Below, in pieces: positions 49,639 to 57,485 of a stretch of 64,000 nt of DNA. The notes beneath the pieces were generated by a model. It worked only from the letters and a program-made list of their open reading frames with translations, was not told the origin of the DNA and made no database searches. Origin of the DNA: Bacteroidales bacterium (GTDB taxonomy: Bacteria > Bacteroidota > Bacteroidia > Bacteroidales > UBA932); NCBI GenBank assembly GCA_017454905.1, contig JAFTCB010000030.1, positions 1-64,000 of the forward strand, written 5' to 3'. The stretch's first letter is position 1; each line of letters starts with the position of its first letter. The position numbers were made by a program, and so were the translations under genes.

Positions 49639-50058
49639 ATGGTCCCTTTATACGCACAGAACCACGATTACTCCAAGTATAACATCTTGGCAGTGGATGA
49701 TATTCCCCTCAATCTGCTGCTGGTCCAGAAGATGCTGTCCAAGTTCAACTTCAAGCTCCGGACGGCCTCCGGCGGCCAGCAGGCACTCGACGCCGTGGCC
49801 GCGCAGAAGCCGGACCTGATCCTGCTGGACCTGATGATGCCCGTGATCGACGGTTTCGAGGTGATCCGCCGGCTGCGTGCGGATCCGGCGACGGCGGATA
49901 TCCAGATCGTTATCCTTTCCGCGCTCAATTCGCAGGAGGACGTGGTCAAGGGGTTCAACGCCGGGGCGAATGACTTCGTCATGAAGCCGATCATCATGGA
50001 GAAGCTGCTCTCCTGCGTGGTCACGCAGATGCAGCTCGTCGAAGCCAAATCGAAATAG
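49639..50058 (+). CDS. Receiver-only response regulator (partner of the adjacent kinase)
   Basis: A 139-residue CheY-like receiver: ILAVDDIPLNLLLVQKML, phosphoacceptor Asp in LILLDLMMPVIDGFEV, VILSALNS and VMKPIIMEKLL. It has no output domain. It is a close paralogue of the receiver at 26007, with most of the core identical. The two flank the fimbrial island, one on each side. The kinase upstream is the likely phosphate donor; whether it also serves the other receiver is open. Confidence 0.93.
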   Translation: MVPLYAQNHDYSKYNILAVDDIPLNLLLVQKMLSKFNFKLRTASGGQQALDAVAAQKPDLILLDLMMPVIDGFEVIRRLRADPATADIQIVILSALNSQEDVVKGFNAGANDFVMKPIIMEKLLSCVVTQMQLVEAKSK

Positions 50059-50060
50059 GA

Positions 50061-50483
50061 CTAGATGTGTCCGCCGCCTTGCTTCTTTAATTCTTCGTCT
50101 ACCTTGTTCTTCTCGGCCATCAGCAGGTCGAGGAGCCAGTCTTTCTGCTCGTCCACCAGGCCCAGGTCCCGGCAGGCGCTCTCGTAGCGTCCCAGCACGG
50201 CCTCCTGGTAACGGTGGTAGCGCATGGATTTGCGGATCTCGTCCTCGATGGTCTCATGCTCGATCTCGTAGCTGTCCTTGTAGTACTCTTTGTACACCCG
50301 TTCGGAAGTGAACTTGATACAGAAATAGAACAGGCCGGTGGCCAGGATCACTACGCCGAAGATGCCGATGAAGAGAGGCACTTTCTGGATGAGTCCCAGC
50401 ATGCTCAAGGCAGATCCTGCCAGAAAAATCACAAGGGCCAGCAGTTCGTTGCGGTGGCTTTTAAGAATGGAGGAAATCTTCAT
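50061..50483 (-). CDS. Small membrane protein of unknown function
   Basis: A 140-residue protein with two close membrane helices (LLALVIFLAGSALSMLGLI and LFIGIFGVVILATGLFYFCI) and a charged cytoplasmic helical tail (YEIEHETIEDEIRKSMRYHR). I do not recognise a family. It overlaps the end of the TPR membrane gene by 23 nt and is probably co-expressed with it. Confidence 0.75.
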   Translation of the reverse strand: MKISSILKSHRNELLALVIFLAGSALSMLGLIQKVPLFIGIFGVVILATGLFYFCIKFTSERVYKEYYKDSYEIEHETIEDEIRKSMRYHRYQEAVLGRYESACRDLGLVDEQKDWLLDLLMAEKNKVDEELKKQGGGHI

Positions 50484-51795
50484 AATCGGTCAGCACGTTC
50501 GTGGTGCGGTTTTGCAGGATTTTGATTCTGTAGTCGTTTTCTGATTCCTTGGCGTCCATGGCCTTCTGGAAGGCCCGGCGGGCGGTCAGCGCCTCGTTGT
50601 TCTTGCGGCGCATCTCGTCGAGGTTCTCCCGGAGCTGCCACTGCTGCATCAGGATGGCGATGAAGGCGATGGCGAACATCACCAGGAAGCCGATCAGGAT
50701 GGTGTTCTGGTTCTGGTGCCGGAGGCGCTCGGCGTCCTGGCGGAGCTGGGCGTTGTTCATCTCGGCATCGAGGATGGCCATGTCCTCGTTCTGGACCTTG
50801 ATGTAGATGGAGTCTTTCTCCGACATCAGGCGGGAGAGCTCGCTGTAGGCGGGCGCAAAGGCGCCCTGGGCGGCGTAGATGCTCTGCTTCTTGTCGTGGC
50901 GGTCGCGTGCGGTGCCGAGCGAGTCCGCCTTGGCGAGCGCTTCCTCGAAGAACCCCTTGGACTGCAGGTAGGCGACATCCATCTCGAAGCGGGCGTCGTT
51001 GTCCGCCTGCATCTTGTAGAGCGGATCGGCGGTGAGTTCGTCGTAGGTCCGCCAGAACGCGCTCCAGTCCCGCTGGGCATTGTAGAAGTAGGCGCGGGTC
51101 ATCTTGGTCTTGATCCGCAGGGAAGGGAAGAACTCCTGATACTGCTCGGCCTGGCGGCAGAAGTCCTCCGCCGCGTCGAAGTCGCGCATCTTGATGTATT
51201 CCTGGGCGATGAGGATGAAGAGGTTGGGGAGTTCCTGCTCGGCGCGGGCTTCCTTGCAGTAGTCCGCGGCCTTGGTGAAGTTCTGGATGGCGAGCCAGGA
51301 GTTGGTCCGGTAGCTCTGGATCAGGCCGACGATGCGGTGCGCGTACATCCGGCCGAGGGCGCTTTTCTCCTCGGATGCAATGCGCTCCATCGCGCGCGCT
51401 TCGAGCATGGCGTCGGAGGCCCGGCCGATCAGGATCAGGTACTGGCAGTACTCGTGGATGGTGGAGAAGTAGAAGGAACGCGTGTCCGTGCGCGCCTCCA
51501 GCATCTGTTTGATCTCCGCGACGGCGGCGTCCATCCGTTCGTAGTCACCCTGCGCGAAGCGCACCGGGAATTCCAGCGAAAGTCCCAGGCAGCGGTACTT
51601 GGGGCTGCCCATCTGCACGCCGACGGTGTAGATCGAGTCCGCGAGGAAGAGGTTGTCCGGGTTGTACTGCTGCATCCGCCCCCAGGCATAGCGCTGGAAG
51701 GTGGCGTCGTCCACCTTGAGCCGGTTGACGATTTGCGCCCCCGCTCCGAGCGGACCGAGCAGGGCGCATAGCAATATGAGCGTGATTTTTCGCAT
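50461..51795 (-). CDS. Exported TPR protein with C-terminal membrane helix and coiled coil
   Basis: A 444-residue protein: signal MRKITLILLCALLGPLGAGA, then helical TPR-like repeats to about 355. One membrane helix (TILIGFLVMFAIAFIAILMQ, about 366-385) and a cytoplasmic coiled coil of about 55 residues follow. The layout copies the sensor half of the kinase at 47633 but stops before any kinase domain. It may be a co-sensor or a degraded kinase; the stop is clean and the next gene overlaps it. TAAATTTG at 51811-51818 on the minus strand is its likely -7 box. Confidence 0.8.
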   Translation of the reverse strand: MRKITLILLCALLGPLGAGAQIVNRLKVDDATFQRYAWGRMQQYNPDNLFLADSIYTVGVQMGSPKYRCLGLSLEFPVRFAQGDYERMDAAVAEIKQMLEARTDTRSFYFSTIHEYCQYLILIGRASDAMLEARAMERIASEEKSALGRMYAHRIVGLIQSYRTNSWLAIQNFTKAADYCKEARAEQELPNLFILIAQEYIKMRDFDAAEDFCRQAEQYQEFFPSLRIKTKMTRAYFYNAQRDWSAFWRTYDELTADPLYKMQADNDARFEMDVAYLQSKGFFEEALAKADSLGTARDRHDKKQSIYAAQGAFAPAYSELSRLMSEKDSIYIKVQNEDMAILDAEMNNAQLRQDAERLRHQNQNTILIGFLVMFAIAFIAILMQQWQLRENLDEMRRKNNEALTARRAFQKAMDAKESENDYRIKILQNRTTNVLTDYEDFLHS

Positions 51796-51810
51796 AAGTG
51801 TTCAATCTTT

Positions 51811-51818
51811 CAAATTTA
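51811..51818 (-). promoter_or_regulatory. -7 promoter box of the TPR membrane protein gene
   Basis: The minus strand reads TAAATTTG, 15 bases before the ATG at 51795, giving a predicted leader of about 10 nt. Confidence 0.5.
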
Positions 51819-51874
51819 AGCATTTTCTGCGGGAAGTTCAGCGCCTTGCAGCATAAAACGGTGCGGTTTTTTTG

Positions 51875-51882
51875 TACATTTG
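51875..51882 (+). promoter_or_regulatory. -7 promoter box six bases from the ABC transporter ATG
   Basis: TACATTTG is followed by six bases and the ATG at 51889. The short distance predicts a leaderless mRNA. No good -33 element is visible. Confidence 0.55.
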
Positions 51883-51888
51883 CAGGGT

Positions 51889-53700
51889 ATGAATCTGTTC
51901 AAGCTTTTCCGGAATATCCGGCCTTTCGTCCGCCCTTACCGCTGGCTGGTCATCATTACCCTCATCCTGACGCTGGTCGGATCCCTGATGGCGCAGGTCA
52001 ACGCCATCGTCCTCGACCGCACCGTGGATGCGATCAACGCCCTGATCGGCACCGATTTCACCTGGGCGGAGGCCGCCCGCATCCTGACCATCATCAGCAT
52101 CGTGCTGCTGGGCAAGGAGCTGATCTCGGTCCTGATCACCTTCGCGCAGAACTACTACGGCGAGCGGATGCGCATCTTCGTCTCGCGCGACCTCGCGCAG
52201 AGCGTCATCGAGAAGGTGCTGACTTTCCGGATGGCCTATTTCAATACGGACGAGAATGCCACGGGCAAGCTCCAGGCGCGTATCGACCAGGGCGTGAGCA
52301 GCCTGTCGCGCACCGTGCAGAATTTCTTCATCGACCTGCTGCCGCTGTTCACGAGCGCCTTGCTGGCCCTGATCCTGATGTTTGCGGCCAACGTGTACGT
52401 AGGCCTCGTGGCGGTGGGCATTGTGCCGGTCTATTTCTGGATCACCTACCGCCAGGCGCGCCGCCTCAAGGGCTGGCGCCGGGAGATGCGCTCGCACATC
52501 GAGACCAAGAGCCAGGGCATCAAGAACATCATCGACTCCATCAACGTGATCAAGAGCTTCAACCGCGAGCAGATCGAGGCGCAGAAGCAGCTGGACATCC
52601 AGAACCAGGTCACGGACAACCAGATGAAGACCCGCCGGGTTGCCTTCTATTATAATGGCCTGAAAAGTTTCGTCCGCCAGGTCGGCACGGTGCTGGTCAT
52701 CATCCTGACGGCCTTCCTGGTGCTGAAGGAGTATCCCGGGATGACGATCGGCAAGATCATGTACCACGTGATGCTGTTCAGCAACGTCATCGCCCCGATC
52801 ACCCAGCTGCAGCGGATCTTCGACGACGTGAACGACGCGCTGATCTACGCGGAGGGTTTCTTCGGCATCCTGAACTCCGAGACGGAGGTCGAGCCCTCCG
52901 GCTCCTACAAGCCCGCGTCCATCGCCGGCAAGTTCGAGCTCCAGGGGGTGAACTTCACCTATCCCAACGGCAACCAGGCCCTCTTCGACATCGACATGAC
53001 CATCGAGCCGGGCAAGATCACGGCGCTGGTCGGCCTGTCCGGGGCGGGGAAGAGCACCATCGTGAACCTGCTGGACAAGTTCTACGAGCCGCAGACCGGC
53101 CGGATCCTGCTGGACGGGGTGGACCTCCGGGAATACGATACCCACTACCTGCGGGACAACATCGGCCTGGTCCTGCAGAAGAACCACATCTTCGACGGGA
53201 CGATCGAGGAGAATATCCGATACGGCAAGCCGGACGCCACTTTCGAGGAAGTCGAGGAGGCGGCGCGCAAGGCTTATATCTACGACCAGGTCATCGCCCT
53301 GCCCAAGGGCTTCCAGAACAAGGCTTCCGACCTGTCCGGCGGCCAGCAGCAGCGCATCGCCCTCGCGCGCATGTTCCTGAAGAATCCGCCGATCATTTTC
53401 CTGGACGAGCCGACGGCCTCGCTCGACGCCATCGCGACGGAGCAGATCAAGGCGAGCATCGACGCCATCAAGAAGGACCGTACCGTGATCATGATTTCGC
53501 ACTCCATCTCGCAGATCATCGACAGCGACCTGGTCTATGCCCTGCAGAAGGGCCGGGTGGAGCAGAGCGGCCACCCGGACGACGTGTACCGTGCCGGCGG
53601 CATCTACAAGGATATCGTCGATGCGTCTGCGCGCAGCCTCAATGTCGAGAAGCTGGCGCGTACGATCGACTCCGACGGAGACGGGAAACTCTATGATTAG
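51889..53700 (+). CDS. ABC exporter, fused permease and ATPase
   Basis: A 603-residue half-transporter. Residues about 20-330 hold six helices of the type I exporter fold. The ATPase domain (about 350-603) has GLSGAGKST (Walker A), LSGGQQQR (signature), IIFLDEPTA (Walker B) and ISHSISQ (switch His). It would act as a homodimer exporting lipid, peptide or drug. The start is the ATG at 51889, as the upstream TTG lies within the promoter box. The stop TAG overlaps the TAA of the convergent parE gene by four bases. Confidence 0.93.
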   Translation: MNLFKLFRNIRPFVRPYRWLVIITLILTLVGSLMAQVNAIVLDRTVDAINALIGTDFTWAEAARILTIISIVLLGKELISVLITFAQNYYGERMRIFVSRDLAQSVIEKVLTFRMAYFNTDENATGKLQARIDQGVSSLSRTVQNFFIDLLPLFTSALLALILMFAANVYVGLVAVGIVPVYFWITYRQARRLKGWRREMRSHIETKSQGIKNIIDSINVIKSFNREQIEAQKQLDIQNQVTDNQMKTRRVAFYYNGLKSFVRQVGTVLVIILTAFLVLKEYPGMTIGKIMYHVMLFSNVIAPITQLQRIFDDVNDALIYAEGFFGILNSETEVEPSGSYKPASIAGKFELQGVNFTYPNGNQALFDIDMTIEPGKITALVGLSGAGKSTIVNLLDKFYEPQTGRILLDGVDLREYDTHYLRDNIGLVLQKNHIFDGTIEENIRYGKPDATFEEVEEAARKAYIYDQVIALPKGFQNKASDLSGGQQQRIALARMFLKNPPIIFLDEPTASLDAIATEQIKASIDAIKKDRTVIMISHSISQIIDSDLVYALQKGRVEQSGHPDDVYRAGGIYKDIVDASARSLNVEKLARTIDSDGDGKLYD

Positions 53701-55595
53701 ATATTCACGTCCTCCAGTTCCTCTTCGGAACGGAGGTTGGCGCGGATGAAGTTCTGGCGCTCGAGGGTGTTGTCGCCCATGTAGAAGGACATGATGTCGG
53801 CGATGGACTCCTCCTCGGCGAGCTTGACGAGGTCGAGGCGCATCTCAGGGCCGATGAAGTGCACGAACTCGTCGGAACTGATCTCGCCCAGACCTTTGAA
53901 GCGGGTGATCTCCACGCCGGTCTTGAGGGCCTTGATGGCCTTCTCCTTCTCCTCCGGGGTGTAGCAGTAGCGGTTCTCCTTTTTGTTGCGCACGCGGAAG
54001 AGCGGCGTCTGGAGGATGTGCACGTGCCCGCGGCGGATCAGGTCGGGGTAGTACTTCATGAAGAAAGTCAGCACCAGCATGCGGATGTGCATGCCGTCGT
54101 CATCGGCATCGGTGGCGACGATGATGTTGTTGTAGCGGAGGTTCTCGAGGTCGTCCTCGACGCCGAGCGCTGAGATCAGGAGGTTGAGCTCTTCGTTCTC
54201 GGCCACTTTCTTGCGGCTCTCCTTGTAGCAGTTGATCGGCTTGCCGCGCAGCGAGAAGACCGCCTGGTAGTTGGCGTTGCGCGCCTTGGTGATCGTACCG
54301 CTTGCGGAGTGGCCATCGGTGATTAAGATGGAGGAGTTCTCGATGTTCTCCTGGGTCTTTTCGGTGACCTTGTCGTTGAAGTGGTAGCGGCAGTCGCGCA
54401 GCTTGCGGTTGTAGACGTTGGTGCGCTTGTTGCGCTCGCGGGTCTTCTTCTGGATGCCGCTGATCTCCTCGCGCTCCTGCTGGGAGGCCTTGATCTTGTC
54501 CTCGATCACGGGGACGATCTCCTTATGGATGCGCAGGTAGTTGTCGAGGTTCTTGGCGACGAAGTCGTTGACGTAGGAGCGGATCGTGGGGCCGATGTCG
54601 GTCTTGAGCGCGCCCGACTCGTCGTGGACCTGCTTCTCCCACATGTAGTTGGACCCGAGCTTGGTCTTGGTCTGGCCTTCGAAGTTCGGCTCCTGGATCT
54701 GGATGCTGATCGCGCCGACGACGCCCTGGCGGCAGTCGGCGGGGTCGTAGTTTTTCTTGAAAAACTCCTTGAGCGTCTTGGCGATGGCCTCGCGGTAGGC
54801 GGCCAGGTGGGTGCCGCCGTCGCGGGTGTTCTGCCCGTTGACGAAGGAGGAGATGTTCTCGCCGTAGGCGTTGCAATGGCTGAGCACGATCTCGATGTCC
54901 TCGCCTTCGAGGTGGATGGGCGGGTAGAGGGGCTCGTCGCTGAGGTTCTCGTTGACGAGGTCCAGCAGGCCGTTCTCGCTCTTGTAGGGCGTGCCGTTGA
55001 GGTTGAGGGTCAGCCCCTTCTTGAGGTAGGAGTAGTTCTTGACCATCGTCTCGACATAGTCCATGTTGTAGGCATATTCGCCGAACATCATGGAGTCGGG
55101 GACGAAGGTGACGAGGGTGCCGTTTTTCTCGCGGGTCTCGGCTTTCCCGCTGTCCTTGAGTTCGCCCCGCTCGAAGCGGGCCCAGGAACTCTCCCCGTCG
55201 CGGTAGGAGCAGACGTAGAAGGCCTGGGAGAGGGCGTTGACGGCCTTGGTGCCGACGCCGTTGAGTCCGACGGACTTCTTGAAGACCTTGTCGTCGAACT
55301 TGCCGCCGGTGTTGAGGATGCTCACGGCTTTGACCACGGAATCCAGGGGGATCCCGCGGCCAAAGTCGCGCACGCTCACTTCATTGTCCTGGATGCTGAT
55401 CCGGATCTCCTTGCCGAAACCCATCGCGAACTCGTCGATAGAGTTGTCCACAATCTCCTTCAGCAGGACATAGATGCCGTCTCCGGGGTTGTTGCCGTTG
55501 CCCAGGCGCCCGATGTACATGCCCGGACGCATCCGGACGTGCTGGACGCCTTCGAGGGTGCGTATGTTGTCGTCTGTGTAGTTGCTATTTGGCAT
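53697..55595 (-). CDS. parE: DNA topoisomerase IV subunit B (type IIA, ATPase subunit)
   Basis: A 632-residue GHKL ATPase/TOPRIM protein. VRMRPGMYIGRLG, EIVDNSIDEFAMG (Asn for Mg-ATP), DFGRGIPLD, VGLNGVGTKAVNALS and the lysine loop are typical. The TOPRIM metal site appears as ITDGHSASGTI (in place of EGDSA) and ATDADDDGMHIRML. Length and motif wording favour ParE over GyrB. The parC partner is not in the window. It overlaps the upstream DUF1573 gene by 11 nt. The change of the usual EGDSA Glu to Thr-Asp-Gly-His deserves notice but occurs in this lineage's ParE-like proteins as far as I recall. Confidence 0.88.
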   Translation of the reverse strand: MPNSNYTDDNIRTLEGVQHVRMRPGMYIGRLGNGNNPGDGIYVLLKEIVDNSIDEFAMGFGKEIRISIQDNEVSVRDFGRGIPLDSVVKAVSILNTGGKFDDKVFKKSVGLNGVGTKAVNALSQAFYVCSYRDGESSWARFERGELKDSGKAETREKNGTLVTFVPDSMMFGEYAYNMDYVETMVKNYSYLKKGLTLNLNGTPYKSENGLLDLVNENLSDEPLYPPIHLEGEDIEIVLSHCNAYGENISSFVNGQNTRDGGTHLAAYREAIAKTLKEFFKKNYDPADCRQGVVGAISIQIQEPNFEGQTKTKLGSNYMWEKQVHDESGALKTDIGPTIRSYVNDFVAKNLDNYLRIHKEIVPVIEDKIKASQQEREEISGIQKKTRERNKRTNVYNRKLRDCRYHFNDKVTEKTQENIENSSILITDGHSASGTITKARNANYQAVFSLRGKPINCYKESRKKVAENEELNLLISALGVEDDLENLRYNNIIVATDADDDGMHIRMLVLTFFMKYYPDLIRRGHVHILQTPLFRVRNKKENRYCYTPEEKEKAIKALKTGVEITRFKGLGEISSDEFVHFIGPEMRLDLVKLAEEESIADIMSFYMGDNTLERQNFIRANLRSEEELEDVNI

Positions 55596-55947
55596 TCTTC
55601 GTGACGGAACCCTTGAGGTGCAGGATGATCGGCTTCTTCTGGGCGGAAGTGTAGACGGTCAGGGTCTTGTCGAAGGTGCCGGTGCCTTCGTCGTTGGAGT
55701 AGGTCGCGGTGATCACGCCGGTAGCGCCCGGGGCGATCGCTTCGCGCGGCCACACCACGTCGGTGCATCCGCAGGACGGGACGACGGCGAAGACGGAGAG
55801 CGCTTCGTCGCTGTCGTTGGTCACGGTAAAGGTGCAGGTCTGCTTGCCGGCTTTGGTGCTGATCTCGCCAAAGTCATGCACGGTCTTGTCAAACTGGATG
55901 GGTGCTGCGAGTGCTGCAGCAAGCAAGATTGTCAAAATTGTCTTCAT
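55585..55947 (-). CDS. DUF1573 domain exported protein
   Basis: A 120-residue protein with a signal-like N-terminus MKTILTILLAAALAAP and one DUF1573 domain: FDKTVHDFGEIS, FTVTNDSDEALSVFAVVPSC GCT and a conserved PGATG turn. Such single-domain beta-sandwich proteins are frequent in Bacteroidota and have no firm function. It precedes parE in an operon. TAAATTTG lies only five bases upstream of the ATG. Confidence 0.88.
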   Translation of the reverse strand: MKTILTILLAAALAAPIQFDKTVHDFGEISTKAGKQTCTFTVTNDSDEALSVFAVVPSCGCTDVVWPREAIAPGATGVITATYSNDEGTGTFDKTLTVYTSAQKKPIILHLKGSVTKNAK

Positions 55948-55952
55948 AACTG

Positions 55953-55960
55953 CAAATTTA
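55953..55960 (-). promoter_or_regulatory. -7 promoter box five bases from the DUF1573 ATG
   Basis: The minus strand reads TAAATTTG, CAGTT, ATG, predicting a leaderless mRNA for the DUF1573-parE operon. Confidence 0.58.
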
Positions 55961-55972
55961 CGAAAAAATGAT

Positions 55973-55980
55973 TACTTTTG
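55973..55980 (+). promoter_or_regulatory. -7 promoter box of the ferredoxin gene
   Basis: TACTTTTG matches TAnnTTTG. The predicted leader to the ATG at 56031 is about 47 nt. The box is back to back with the DUF1573 promoter. Confidence 0.5.
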
Positions 55981-56030
55981 TCTTCGTATTTGCAAAATAC
56001 GGACCGAACACACACTAAAATTTATCGATA

Positions 56031-56204
56031 ATGGCTTACAAGATTAATCCGGACACCTGCGTGGCTTGTGGAACTTGCCAGGGTGAATGCCCTTCTGGCG
56101 CTATCCAGGAGGGAGATGTTTACACGATCGACCCGAACGTATGCATTGATTGCGGTACCTGCGCGGACGCCTGCCCGATGGGCGCCATCGCTCCGGCTGA
56201 GTAA
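56031..56204 (+). CDS. 2[4Fe-4S] ferredoxin
   Basis: A 57-residue clostridial-type ferredoxin, small enough to be missed by size filters. Two clusters are visible: CVACGTCQGECPSGAI near the N-terminus and CIDCGTCADACPMGAI near the C-terminus, each with CxxCxxCxxxCP. It carries low-potential electrons in the cytoplasm, fitting an anaerobe. The ATG at 56031 gives MAYKINPDTC. It ends eight bases before the esterase gene on the same strand. No partner oxidoreductase gene is adjacent. Confidence 0.95.
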   Translation: MAYKINPDTCVACGTCQGECPSGAIQEGDVYTIDPNVCIDCGTCADACPMGAIAPAE

Positions 56205-56212
56205 TTGATCAT

Positions 56213-57157
56213 ATGAAAAGGATTTTACTGGGGGCTCTTGCAGCCCTCTTTTTGTTCCCGTACGCGCTCGCGTACGAGTTCCCGAAGCCCACGGCGACGG
56301 TGCGCCTCTATCCGGAGGGGCAGTCCGTGGACCGGGGGATCGTGGAGGACGGCCGCGCCGTGACCCTCGGCCCCGGGGAGTCCAACGGGCTTTCCGGCGA
56401 GGTGACCGACCGCGGCGGGCACCGTTTCGGCAACATCGGCGACGATGCCTGGATCGAGATTTTCCTGCCGGAGAAGGGCAACGGCCAGATGATCGTGGTC
56501 TGCCCGGGTGGCGGTTATTCCTATTGCTCGTATGAGGGCGAAGGCGCGTGGGTGGCTGACTGGTGCCTGCAGCGCGGCATCGCCGTCTGCGTGGTGCTCT
56601 ACCGGATGCCGAACGGCCACAGTGCCGTGCCCCTGCGGGATGTGCAGAATGCTTTCCGCTATTGCCGGGCGCATGCCGCCGGCTGGGGCGTGCGGCAGAT
56701 CGGTGTGATGGGTTTCTCCGCCGGAGGCCATCTGGCCGCTTCGGCTTCCACGCTGTTCGTGGACGAGGCCACGCGGCCGGATTTCTCCGTGCTGGTCTAT
56801 CCGGTGATCACGCTGGAGGAGTTCACGACGCACGCGGGGACGCGCTCCAATCTGCTGGGGAACCGGGTGTTCCGGGAGCAGGTGGAAGCCTGGTCGCTGG
56901 ATACGCGCGTGGGGGCGCAGACGCCGCCCGCCATCCTGCTGCTGAGTGCGGATGACCGTGCCGTGCCGCCGGAGAACAGCATCCGCTATTTCCGCGCGAT
57001 GCAGCGCTACGGTATTCCGGGCGAGCTGCATATCTTTACGAGCGGCGGTCATGGCTGGGGCTTCGGCACCGTGGAGACCACGGGAAAGGATGCGCTGGGG
57101 GACCAGCGGGCTGTCTTCTCCCAGACGCTCGAGCGCTGGCTCGCTGCCCGGCGCTGA
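56213..57157 (+). CDS. Secreted alpha/beta hydrolase (acetyl esterase-like)
   Basis: A 314-residue exported esterase: signal MKRILLGALAALFLFPYALA. The oxyanion region is VVCPGGGYSYCSYEGEG, the nucleophile is Ser in MGFSAGGHLAAS (about residue 175), the acid lies in LLSADDRAVPPENS and the His in FTSGGHGWGFG near the end. This is the BD-FAE/acetylxylan esterase-like group that trims acyl groups from plant glycans. It follows the ferredoxin gene, probably by chance. A bidirectional terminator lies downstream. Confidence 0.88.
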   Translation: MKRILLGALAALFLFPYALAYEFPKPTATVRLYPEGQSVDRGIVEDGRAVTLGPGESNGLSGEVTDRGGHRFGNIGDDAWIEIFLPEKGNGQMIVVCPGGGYSYCSYEGEGAWVADWCLQRGIAVCVVLYRMPNGHSAVPLRDVQNAFRYCRAHAAGWGVRQIGVMGFSAGGHLAASASTLFVDEATRPDFSVLVYPVITLEEFTTHAGTRSNLLGNRVFREQVEAWSLDTRVGAQTPPAILLLSADDRAVPPENSIRYFRAMQRYGIPGELHIFTSGGHGWGFGTVETTGKDALGDQRAVFSQTLERWLAARR

Positions 57158-57237
57158 GTTGCCGCCTGCCGCTGGCTCGCCGCCCGCGCGCTGACAGATT
57201 TGCGTGACCTGCTATTTGCTGACTGATAATTTTTTAC

Positions 57238-57274
57238 GAAAACTCGGGTGCCCTAAAAAGGCACCCGAGTTTTC
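57238..57274. terminator. Bidirectional terminator after the esterase gene
   Basis: A perfect 15 bp stem (57238-57252 with 57260-57274) has A- and T-rich arms around a seven-base loop. It can end the esterase transcript and leftward transcription from the fusion gene. Confidence 0.88.
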
Positions 57275-57329
57275 GTTTGTCGCTGATATCCAATTATTTC
57301 CTTGTCACGGCGGCTACCCTATGATTTGC

Positions 57330-57485
57330 CCGGCACACAGGGAGCGAAGCGACGCAGGGGAGCTCGAGGGGGTCCGCCCCCTCGATCAAACAAGCACACG
57401 TCCGGCACACAGGGAGCGAAGCGACGCAGGGGAGCTCGAGGGGGTCCGCCCCCTCGATCAAACAAGCACACGTCCGGCACACAAC
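57330..57485. repeat. 72 bp tandem repeat with hairpin at the fusion gene's 3' end
   Basis: Two perfect 72 bp copies (57330-57401 and 57402-57473) and a partial third (57474-57485) follow each other. Each contains GAGGGGGTCCGCCCCCTC, which folds as a hairpin. Each copy also carries, on the minus strand, the last codons of the fusion gene. Between 57275 and 57329 I see nothing besides the likely ancestral stop codon at 57314-57316. Confidence 0.85.

Noticed and set aside
51838..53574. 578-residue minus-strand frame opposite the ABC exporter
   Set aside because: The plus strand carries all ABC motifs; the antisense product is low-complexity and unlike any family.
53697..55595. GyrB instead of ParE
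   Set aside because: Length (632) and absence of the GyrB-type insert favour topoisomerase IV; still, a search against both families would settle it.
57330..57485. Possible CRISPR array at the fusion gene end
   Set aside because: The copies are directly joined without unique spacers.
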